Below, in pieces: positions 12,501 to 21,195 of a stretch of DNA of 64,000 nucleotides (position 1 is its first letter; the number at the start of each line of letters is the position of its first letter). Made by a program: the position numbers and the translations under genes. The notes under the pieces were generated by a model that saw only the letters and a program-made list of their open reading frames with translations, ran no database searches and had not been told where the DNA came from. Origin of the DNA: Vanrija pseudolonga (lineage: Eukaryota > Basidiomycota > Tremellomycetes > Trichosporonales > Trichosporonaceae); assembly GCF_020906515.1 (NCBI RefSeq), contig NC_085851.1, positions 3,844,001-3,908,000 of the forward strand, in the 5' to 3' direction.

Positions 12501-13317
12501 GTGTGTGTGTGTGCAGTGTGTGTGGAGTTGAGTGCATGCGTCGTGGGTGATTGATGGTATTGTACAGTGCTGCTTCTACTCTTAACATTGTCATTGTCTT
12601 TGCCATGGGTGTGACTCGACGATCAGTGCGTGAATCCGTGAAAAGGCTCATTATAGCCCTGCTAGTGTTGAGTAGCTCACGCACGCAAAGAAGAGACGCA
12701 CAATGTAGCCAGGTTGTATTAAGTCCTTTGGTCTGATTGGCTGCCAATTTCTAATAGTGATATTTCAATCAAATCAATCTGGGGGTGAGGAATAAGCAGC
12801 AGGCTGTCGGCGGCGATGCCCCCGCGGCCCTCGCTGCCCAGCCCTGCCCTGGCCTCCACATGCAGAGTGCTGCCTGTCGTGCCTGAAAGCAGACACAAGG
12901 GGGGAGCCAAGCACGCATCCAGTCCAGCCAGGGTCATCAAGCAGTGAGCAACACGGCCACACCCACCACCCCACCAGGCCACCACTGGCCCCCCCTCCGC
13001 GGCCGGCTTTACTGCACTCCCCCCCGTCTCCCCCTCCGACATCTCTTGTGCTTTGCAACATTGTCCCCCCTCTCTCTGACTACTATCACCCCACTCCTTC
13101 ACTCTCCTCTTCTGTCACTTGCTCTCTCTCTCTCTCTCTCTCGCCAGAAGCCCACAACCCCAGTAGCCATCTCTACACCTCACTACCACACCCCACCCAC
13201 TCTCGGCCCCATCACCCGGCCCACCGAGCCCTCCTATACACCACCTCACCCCAGCCCAAACCACAGCCCCCCTCTCACACCCGCACACCTCTTCCCCCCC
13301 ACCCCACTCTCGGCACC
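9597..13317. other. 3.7-kb gene-free region between divergent genes
   Basis: No reading frame here shows the third-position bias or splice-linked continuity of the neighbours. It contains a G run at about 10464-10479, many TG/GT repeats (near 12115-12145 and 12500), GGCTGGCTGG tracts and an AT-richer stretch near 12560-12780. A CT microsatellite ending in a CAG at 13120-13146 could be the 3' end of a 5'-UTR intron of the next gene. Promoters of two divergent genes must be inside. No tRNA or other RNA gene was recognised. Confidence 0.5.
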
Positions 13318-14589
13318 ATGCCGCCTGTCCCAATCACCTTTGCTATCGGCGCTGCGCCAAACGCCAAGCTCGGCGGCGGCGCCGGCAAGGTCATCTCTTT
13401 CAAGATCAACACCAACGGCACGCTTGAACGCGGACCCTCGCCGCCCACCCCTCCCCATGCTCCCAGCGCAAACCAGAAGCGCAAGGCGGGCATCTCTGCC
13501 AACGCGCTCGCCGCATCCACCTCTCTCCTCCCCAACACCAGCGGAGGCAAGCTCTCTACCTCGATGACGCCGCTCAACGTCGCCATTGTCGCCCGTTGCC
13601 TCGCCCGCGGGACCGAGCCGTCCTCACCCCCTGGCGCCGCCGCCCGCAAGCGCACATCAGGCAACCACACCCCCGCGACATCCCCTGCGCCGACATCGGT
13701 CGCGCTCCACGCCGTACACCCCTACTCGCGCGCCAGCGACCTCGCCAACACTCGCTCGACCGTGCCCTCACCGCAGGAGATTCTGCGCGCCGAGCGAGCC
13801 GAGGAGGAGAAGGCCCGCCAGAAAAAGGAAAACGCCGCCGCCGCCCGTGTCGCCGCTGCCCTCGCTCGTCGCCGCAAGGCCCAGCGCAATGGCAGCCGTA
13901 GTGCCTCGCAGCGTGTGCAGTCGGCGTCGGTGGCCCCGCCTACCATGATCCCCGCTACGGTCCGCGCCATCACCACGGCCAGCCACGGGCGCTCAAAGTC
14001 GGTCGACCCCAAGGACGAGGACGTGCCTTCCATCACCACCGAGCCGGCGTCGTCGAGCACCTCGCCCATCCTCCGCGGCGGCACTGCCCTCAAGCGCACG
14101 CGCTCGTCGGGCATCCACGGCATCAACACAAACCTCACCCCTGGCGCGGTCAGCATCGCCTCGCCGCTCCGCTCGGTCGCCCACGCCGCAGAGGGCGACG
14201 ACGAGGTCAAGCCCGGTGCCTCTCCCAACTCGGACAATTCGGACGGCCCAGCGCGCAAGCGCACGCGTTTGTCGTCAGTGTCGCCACGCGCCGGGTCCAC
14301 TCGCCGTGCCAACACGACCTCGCCAATGGCCTCACCCAGCGCGCTTGAGGGCGAAACTTCTGCTGCCGGCGCCGCCCCACCTACCGATGCTCGCTCGACC
14401 CGCCGCGCTGCCCCAGAGGCAGCACCCGAGCCGACCGCCAGCGCCATGCGCCGCGTTGTGAGTGCCACCGAGGGCGCTGGACGCCGCACCACGACCCGCC
14501 GCACGTCGTCTGTCGGCCTCGAGCCCGCCGCCGAGCGTGTGCGCCGTGAGGTTCAAATACCCGCTCGCATGCGCGACTATGACCGGTAG
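13318..14589 (+). CDS. Low-complexity basic protein of unknown function
   Basis: Intronless 423-residue protein starting at the ATG of MPPVPITFAIGAAPNAK, which directly follows a pyrimidine-rich leader. It is Ala/Ser/Thr/Pro/Arg-rich throughout. A charged helix (EILRAERAEEEKARQKKENA) near residue 155 is followed by an Arg-rich stretch, suggesting a short coiled coil and a nuclear or nucleic-acid-associated role. The C-terminus ends in RMRDYDR. The frame also stays open upstream to 13048, but that part is Pro/His/Ser-only and reads like untranslated sequence. No known domain was recognised. Codon bias matches the neighbouring real genes, which is the main support for calling it. Confidence 0.65.
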   Translation: MPPVPITFAIGAAPNAKLGGGAGKVISFKINTNGTLERGPSPPTPPHAPSANQKRKAGISANALAASTSLLPNTSGGKLSTSMTPLNVAIVARCLARGTEPSSPPGAAARKRTSGNHTPATSPAPTSVALHAVHPYSRASDLANTRSTVPSPQEILRAERAEEEKARQKKENAAAARVAAALARRRKAQRNGSRSASQRVQSASVAPPTMIPATVRAITTASHGRSKSVDPKDEDVPSITTEPASSSTSPILRGGTALKRTRSSGIHGINTNLTPGAVSIASPLRSVAHAAEGDDEVKPGASPNSDNSDGPARKRTRLSSVSPRAGSTRRANTTSPMASPSALEGETSAAGAAPPTDARSTRRAAPEAAPEPTASAMRRVVSATEGAGRRTTTRRTSSVGLEPAAERVRREVQIPARMRDYDR

Positions 14590-14870
14590 TGGTGTCAGCC
14601 ATTTCGTGTTGCACTGGGCGCCGGCCTGTGTGGGGTGGGGCGTGGGCTCGTGTTGGCTGGGAGCGCCTTTGAGCACGGGCCTGCGAGGTCCACACGGCCC
14701 ACACCGACGCAGACGCACGATCGCCGCCGCCGCCGCGATTCAGCACACGAGATTGATTCCCGAATGTCCTGTCGTATAGTTCCCGCTACATTGCTACATC
14801 CATCTACCACCATCATTGTTCCCATCCATACCATCCACTACTACCACTACTACCACCACCACCACCCCAT

Positions 14871-14889
14871 CCCCCCCCCCCCCCCCCCC
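14871..14889 (+). repeat. Poly-C run of about 19
   Basis: Uninterrupted cytosines preceded by CCACTACTACCA-type triplet repeats, downstream of the 13318-14589 gene. Confidence 0.9.
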
Positions 14890-15788
14890 GTATTGTAGCT
14901 TGTAATCAGTCTCCCCTTCCGATGTATGTTGATGACTCCAGTGGTTGGTTGATAGCAGCGTTGCAGGGTGTTTGTCGTACTTGATGCAGGGTCGCTGGCT
15001 GCTTTCTGCCCCACGGCACGGCAACCCACCAGCCAGCAGCCCACAACAAAGTTTTCGCCATTGTCGATCGGGGCCGAGTGCCGCCCGCCGCCGCCGCCGC
15101 CGCCGCAGTGCCGCCCACGCGTGACACGACCGACGAAAAGTGACGTAATGCAGCGTCCCAGCGTACCACGGTATTCAGGGTTTGCCGACCGGGTCGTGGG
15201 TTCGCGACGCCACCAAACCAGGGCGTGGCATTCGGGAAGGGGTGGGTTGATTGCCTGTATGCGAGATAGGCGGGGGGTGGTGTAGATAGTGTATGTGGCG
15301 GATGGGATGTGTGTCGACGAGTGGTGGTGCTGCTGCGTGGGGTTGTGTTGTGGTTCCAGAATGCGGCCCCCGGCTTTGGGGCGTGGCGTTACATAGAGCC
15401 GCGGGGCCGCAGTGGTAGTGACTACTCGTATGTCACCACACGCGGGCCCGTGGCTGCTCGCGCTGGCTACAGATCGCCAGATTCCTACGTCCTCCTCCTG
15501 TGGTTCTTCGAAGCAGAGCAGACGATTCGGATCGGGATACATCGGCACGTTGCACATAAGCTACCTCGCCGGCTGGCTGGAATGCACATAGTGGCGTGCC
15601 CACAGAATCAGCCTGCCTCTCCAATGCTGTTTGTTCCTGGCTGGGCTGGGCTGGGCTTTGGTGCCAAAACCGAACAAACAAACATCACTTTGGGCCCAAG
15701 ATCAGCCGCCAGCCCACTGTACGAGATGCACCAAGCCCAGCCAACAGCCAAGCCCGCGATGCGCGCGTTGGCTTTGGGATCACAATCC

Positions 15789-15916
15789 TTTTTGGTGACC
15801 GGTTTTGGCCAAGGTTTTGGTCATGGACTTCGGTTACGCGGGTTTTGGTCAATGGATTTTGGTCAGGTGGATTTTGGTCAAGTAGATTTTGATTAAGCGG
15901 ATTTTGGTCAATGGAT
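15789..15916 (+). repeat. 15-bp minisatellite, unit GGATTTTGGTCAAGT
   Basis: About eight degenerate copies of a TTTTGGTCA core. From 15854 the units are regularly 15 bp long (GGATTTTGGTCAGGT, GGATTTTGGTCAAGT, AGATTTTGATTAAGC, GGATTTTGGTCAATG); upstream copies are more diverged. The AT-rich composition contrasts with the GC-rich surroundings. Confidence 0.8.
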
Positions 15917-15927
15917 AGTGGCAAAAA

Positions 15928-15949
15928 TCGACTTTGGTGCCAAAGTCGA
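15928..15949. repeat. Perfect inverted repeat, 10-bp arms
   Basis: TCGACTTTGG and CCAAAGTCGA are separated by TG, immediately after the minisatellite. Its core TTTGGTGCCAAA recurs at 15956-15967 and at 15657-15668. Confidence 0.85.
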
Positions 15950-16381
15950 CTTACTTTGGTGCCAAAATCGCGAGCTTGCAGGTCGACCCGCCTCGCTAGG
16001 CCGTGGAACAGCGTCTCTGGCGTGGACATGGTTGGAAGTGTTGCCTGGGCATCAGTGAGCCAGAAGGCGACCTGGCGCGAAGTGGGACTGAGTCGGTGCC
16101 TGCTCGATCAGTCGCAGTGGTCGCGCCTCGCCAGCTCTGCCACAGGCTTAATCCGACAAGTTTAATCAGCTGCCTCTCCAGTCAACGGCACTGAAGTTAG
16201 AAGGGGATACATCGGAGTTACACTAATACTTGGGGTTGGGGGTAGATGGCTTCGGTTGCCCTTCGTCGGAGTTGGCCGATGGGGGTCTGAACTCTCGCTC
16301 GAGCGACATTCTCGTCGTGTGGCCATGCAAAAGGGAGGTCGCGGCGTCGCTAGAAGACTCTCACGCCCCTCTGCTCTCACT

Positions 16382-17483
16382 CTAGTCGCGCTGGTTGTTG
16401 AGCTGAAGTGTCAGCCATCGGAGATCCCCGAAATGGCACCGCCACCCCGCCACTCCTCCAACTCTCCTCCAACTCGTCCTCCTCGACCGTCCGACCTCTT
16501 CAATCGTCCTCTCCGGCACTCACGATGCGCAGAACGTAGAGGAAGAGGTTCAAAGCGTCGAGATAGAGGGTCAAGCTCCGCCGTGTTAGCAAGCGCAAGA
16601 GAGGGCTGAGAGATGAACTTACGATCCAAGGATGGCCTCGTCGACGCTCAGACGCTTCATGATCTGCTGGGTGTCGTACAGGATGAGACCGGAGAAGATG
16701 ACGACGCCAGCGATGGCGATGATGAGGTCGAACGTCTGGTTGTAGGGCAGGAAGATGCCGACGAGGCCAGCAGTGAGGAGACCCCAGATGCCAGCGAAGA
16801 GGAACGGGCCGAAGGACGAGAAGTCGAGCTGGGTGTGTGAGCACGAGTGTGATGCATAGCAGCCACACGCCACTTACCTTGGTCTGGAACGTGAAGAGGG
16901 TAAGGCCCACGAACACGCCAGTCGTGATAACCAGCGCCTGGATAACAATCTTCGAGTCGTAGTAGCTGGTGACCGAGCCGATCATGATCGACTCGAAGAA
17001 CGTAAAGGCGGCAAGAACAAACATGTTGGCGGGGTAGTTGTGGCGCTTCCAGTAGACGCCGAATAGCGAGACAAACGAGCCGATGAGGGACGTGAAGATG
17101 ACCCAGGGGTTGTTCTGGACAAAGTTACGCGGGCCGTCGAACGACAGGCTGACCGACACGGCGGCAGTGAGGGCAAGCTGCGCGAGGAGGATGGCGTACA
17201 CCTTGCGGATGAAGGCGCGGCGGATGGCCTCGTCGCAGTCCATGACGACGACGCCGACCTTGAAGTCGTCGGGGATGTCGTCGTCGGGGGTATCCATCCA
17301 CGCGTTGCGGGCGGCGGAGCTGGACGCCGCCTGCGCCTGGAGCGCGAACGGGATGGCGGAGGCCGCGTCGAGCTGGGGCTTGGACTGCGCCGACGAGGCG
17401 CCGAGCAGCGGCGCGGTCGCCGACGAGCCGTCGTCGTCGGCCGCGCCGTACTGCGTTGCGGTGTAGCGTGGGGGCGAGGACAT
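16382..17483 (-). CDS. BXI1: Bax inhibitor-1/TMBIM family membrane protein
   Basis: 294-residue protein in four exons: 17483-16878, 16828-16623, 16575-16524 and a 21-nt terminal exon, 16402-16382. The N-terminal 60 residues are hydrophilic. They are followed by about seven hydrophobic helices, starting at FIRKVYAILLAQLALTAAVS and including FGPFLFAGIWGLLTAGL and VVIFSGLILYDTQQIMKRL, the last being the conserved YDTQ segment of the UPF0005/BI-1 family. The C-terminus reads LTLYLDALNLFLYVLRILNNQRD once the tiny last exon is added, matching the usual family ending. Fungal members (yeast Bxi1/Ybh3) sit in ER, vacuolar or mitochondrial membranes and affect calcium leak and stress-induced death. The gene is transcribed away from the antizyme gene, 447 bp from it. 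Confidence 0.93.
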
Positions 17484-17930
17484 GGTGAGTGATGTGGGTG
17501 GTTGTGAGATTCAGTTGCGGTTAGGTGGCGAGAACACCGCCGCGCGTCGGAACCAGACTGAGCGGCAACGGCAACGTCATGGAAGGCGCTGGTTGCCACG
17601 AGCCGGCATAATTCGGAGTTATGCACATGGCTAGGTCTACACGTGGCTTTGCCTCCGTCGCCTCTCGGCTCGCTCGGCCGCGCCACCCGGAATGCGGGTA
17701 AATGTTTAGGCGGAATATTTCCCTGCCCAGCGACTGCGGCACGAGACGATCAATCCGAGTGGCCAGAAACGGCGGCGGCGGCATGGCAGAGACGACGACT
17801 CGACGACCTAAACCTTTATCGCAACTACAACTCGTTCTTCATCACACACCTCACTCAACTCACGCGCGACCCCGCCCCCTCCGCCTCGGTGCACTTTACC
17901 CCCCGGAGCAATCCCGTGCCCTAGACCATC

Positions 17931-18888
17931 ATGAGTATCTCGACGCGAATGCGAGGCACGCCCCCCGCTACCGACTCCAACGACACGGCGTGGCTCTTCG
18001 CCGCCGCGCCCCAGCACACCCGCAACGCCCTCGCCCTCGCGCGCGTCGCGGGCACAGACTACATCTACGCCGACCCCGCCCTGGGCGCTGCCCAGGGCGG
18101 CTGCTGCACGCTGGCTACCGGGCCAAAGCAGTGGGTTTGAGGCCGGCGGGGGGAGCCCGCACACCGGTGGTGGGAAGGATAGACCTACCACCACAAAGGG
18201 GATGACGACGACGAGCACGGCGACGAGCGCGTCGGCGTTCCCTCTCACGCCGCCGAACTCGCTCAACTCGGGCATGCGCGTGCCGCCCCGCGCGCCGGCC
18301 GCGCTGCCGTCCCCGCCGCACTCGTTTTCGGCGCTCTCTCCGGCTTCAACAATGACTACGGCAAGCGCCTCGACGTGCGACACAATCCTCCCGCTCCTCT
18401 CCTCGGTGTTCCCGTACGCCGCGTCCTCGGTCGCTGAGGCCTCGGAGGTGCTACAGATCGTCACGCCGCCCGACGTCGTGCTGCAGGGCTTCGTGTCGGA
18501 CGAGGCCTCGGGCGTAGGGCGCATCGTGTTCGTGCACCTCCCGCCGACGGGCGCCGCCCCGCCGCAGCCAGACTACCTCGCTCCCCACTTCTCCGACGTG
18601 CTCCGCCCGCACGACCCGCGTCGCCGCCACCCGTCGCCTCCGCCGCAGGCCAGCGGTGCCGCTCTCGACATTCGCGAATCGCTCACCGCCCTCCTCGACC
18701 TCGCCGACACTCTCGAGGCTGCGGAGCTCATCCTCATCCTCGATAAGGATGAGCGCCAGCCCGAGCCGCTCGCCGAGCTCATGCACGCTCTCATGTATGT
18801 TGGCGGGCAGCCGGTCCGCCCTGGCGCGCCTGTCGGCGAGTGGGACTGGGATGCACGGCGGTGGGCTCTCGTCAGCATCGAGCTGTAA
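17931..18888 (+). CDS. OAZ1: Ornithine decarboxylase antizyme, +1 frameshift gene
   Basis: Two overlapping frames make one protein of about 318 residues. ORF1 (17931-18140, 69 codons) ends in GPKQWV followed by TGA. The second frame, exactly +1, is open from 18139 to 18888. ORF2 carries the antizyme domain: VVLQGFVSDEASGVGRIVF, ESLTALLDLADTLEAAELIL and LMHALMYVGGQPVRPG, matching the antizyme C-terminal pattern (LLxFAEE..., F.GFE.VRPGHP). The family binds ornithine decarboxylase, sends it to the proteasome without ubiquitin and blocks polyamine uptake. In known cases, polyamines raise the frequency of frameshifting at the ORF1 stop. The short ORF1, the tryptophan just before the stop and the +1 phase all fit this. 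A 52-nt GT-AG intron (18131-18182) would also restore frame but lacks a good branch site, so frameshifting is preferred. Confidence 0.85.
18135..18141 (+). promoter_or_regulatory. Programmed +1 frameshift site GTT-TGA-G
   Basis: The last ORF1 sense codon GTT is followed by the TGA stop. Skipping one T gives GTT-GAG and enters the antizyme frame. A GC-rich potential hairpin follows at 18146-18160 (GCGGG, loop GGGAG, CCCGC), a plausible downstream stimulator. Confidence 0.75.
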
Positions 18889-21195
18889 CGGAACCTCTCC
18901 CCAACCCTTCACCTCCTCAACAACTGCGACCTCCTCAACCTTCAACGCAACACCACTCTGTCTCCTCTACTTTCAAATCAATCAACACGCCTGCTCCAAC
19001 GCAGCACACAAACACACCAATGTAGCATTCCCCCGCATCTGGGCGGTCCAACCCGCCCCGTTGTACCATGCCACCGCTGGCTGGCCTTAGCCCCAGTGTC
19101 CATAACGAAAACTCTTATATCTGTTGTCACAATAGCCACCATACTCGTCTCATACTCGTCTGGGTTTATGAATAAGTGAAATTGCGAGTGCAGGGGTGTG
19201 GGCGTGCGCGACGCCTTCGCCAAGAGATGGTTCTCGATCCTCGCCCCGACACGCCGCGCGCACAACCATAAGCTCGTCGTACCGCCGGGAAAGGAGGTGG
19301 CACCGGGAGGCGGAGTGCGGGCAGTCACAGTGCGGCGGCAGGCGCGGCAGGCGGGGGCGGCGGAGGCGGCCTCCGTGCAGCAGCGTGAGGGCGGATGATT
19401 GATGACGACGAGCGTGAGGCAGGTGTGCGTTTCGCTGCGGTCGTCGCACGCCGATCGCCGCTGCGGAGGGGAGCGAGCGGCTCCATCGTCCCCGCCGCCG
19501 CTCTGCCGCCGTGCATCGTCCTATCACGCATGCACGCACGACACCTACGCATCGTCCTATCTCACTCAGCCGGCTCGATCGCCACACCATGCATCGTGCT
19601 CAACCGCCACGCAATGTCTACCGCCTGGGGTGCCGACGGGAGGTACCGCCGGGACGCCATCCTTACCGTGCGTGGTTTGTGCGTTTGCCACCGACCGCGG
19701 CCACCCCCTTGGCGGCGGCTGAGACTGGCGTGGGGTGGGGCGTGTGCTGGGGCTGTTGCCACTGCCACTGCCACCCAGCGCCCACTGGGCGTCCCCTCGC
19801 TATCCACGGTGGTGAGAAAAAGAAATCATGCTCGTCGCCTGCCCACCCGTGAGCCAGCCACGGTCGGTGGCGTGTGCAAGCCAAGCAAGCGCTATTGTGC
19901 TGCTGCTGCTGCTGCCGAACAGCCTGGGCCTGCACGCAGAGGTTATCTCGCAGCAGCACAAACGTGCCGCGCACATGGGATGTCCATGGCGTCGCGCGTT
20001 CACGGTGCATGGGACGTTTGCCACTGCGTTTGCCACCCGTACCACCCCGTCACGTACCGACGGGACCGGGGCAACAAGGTTGTTGTTCTGTGAGTTGAAG
20101 GATTTGAAGGGGCGCTTAAGCTTGTTCACGCGTCATGTCCCGGGGTCACTACATTTTGTCCGATGCGCGGGGCTTTGAAGGAGTCGTGGGCCTGGAACCT
20201 ACTGTTGTTGTTGGTTGTGTCGCAGTGTCGTCGACGCGCATGCGCCGCCACCAGGTCCGATGCAGAGGCGGCCCCTTGCGAGCCGCGTCAGTCTGTGCTC
20301 TGATGGCTTGAGCGTGGGCGCGAGCGTGCGAGGGTACGTGTCGTCGTCGACCGACCGACCGGTTGACCTGACCGACTCGAATCCAGCTGTCGTCGTTCCT
20401 TGACGAGAGATCCATGGGTACCGGAGCCGCAGCGTCGAGCAGTGATGCTCGCCGTCCCATCGGATGGGACTGTCAGTCTGGACAGTGGCCAACTGCCCCG
20501 AGTGTGGGGGCACAAGTGACTTGTCTCATCAGTTGGGAGTCGTTGGCGTCAATTCACTTTCTTGCCACATTGATTTCTGATTGGTGCCTTTACACGTGTG
20601 GCGTAGGAAAGTCAACCACGACGACGACGACGGAGGCAGGGCGGGAGAGCAGAGGCGACGGACACAAACACGCAACCTCGACTACGCGCCTGGCTTTTGA
20701 ACCCCCCACCCCTCCTTGCCTTCCCTGTCTTCCCTCCATCACAACCACACCCACCACGACTTAGTCGCAAACACAGTCATCCCATCATCTACAACATCCA
20801 TCATCAATCTACCTTCTTCCCATTCTTCCTTTTGGTCCATCAACCCCCACGCTTAGCTCCCCACGACAACATCAACAACAGCGCACGCGCCCTAAAGGTA
20901 CAGCCCGTGCATAACACACCCGACGCTGTCCGACACACGCGCGCCTCCGCCCGCACACGACACGTCGTAACAACGCGCGCGCGCCGCCGTCGCTGGCGAG
21001 CAACGAGAGCAAGTTTTCTCGACCCATCCACTATCGCCACCCGTACTTTTCTGCCCCCTGCTGCCTCAAATCGCACCCAGACACACGCAGACGGTGCTGC
21101 AAACATTCAGCGTCCTTGTCGATTCCCCCTTTTCGGGGCGAACATCTCTTCATTCAACTTGCCGCCACCCAAGTCGCCTAGAAGCCTCTAGAGCC
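18889..21195. other. 2.3-kb gene-free region upstream of the Wee1-type kinase
   Basis: No supported coding frame. The last 450 bp (from about 20700) is a CA/CT-rich, G-poor stretch typical of a transcribed 5' leader, and the kinase frame itself is open back to 21094. No RNA gene or tandem repeat was recognised. Confidence 0.45.

Larger units (their letters stand above)
14590..16381. other. Gene-free region with poly-C tract and minisatellite
   Basis: Lies between the 3' ends of two convergent genes. It contains a C run at about 14871-14889, CAC/TAC repeats just before it, GGGCTGGGCT repeats near 15645, and the repeat cluster at 15789-15967 described separately. A 195-codon plus-strand frame at 15309-15896 is judged non-coding. 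Confidence 0.5.

Noticed and set aside
15150-15230. GGTTCGCGACGCC resembling a tRNA B box.
   Set aside because: No A box at the right distance and no paired acceptor stem.
15309-15896. 195-codon plus-strand frame ending in FGQVDFGQVDFD repeats.
   Set aside because: The repeats come from the DNA minisatellite; the rest lacks coding bias and motif conservation.
18131-18182. 52-nt GT-AG intron as an alternative to antizyme frameshifting.
   Set aside because: It would restore frame, but it lacks a CTAAC/CTGAC branch site, and the stop sits exactly where antizyme recoding sites do. Kept only as the main alternative to test.
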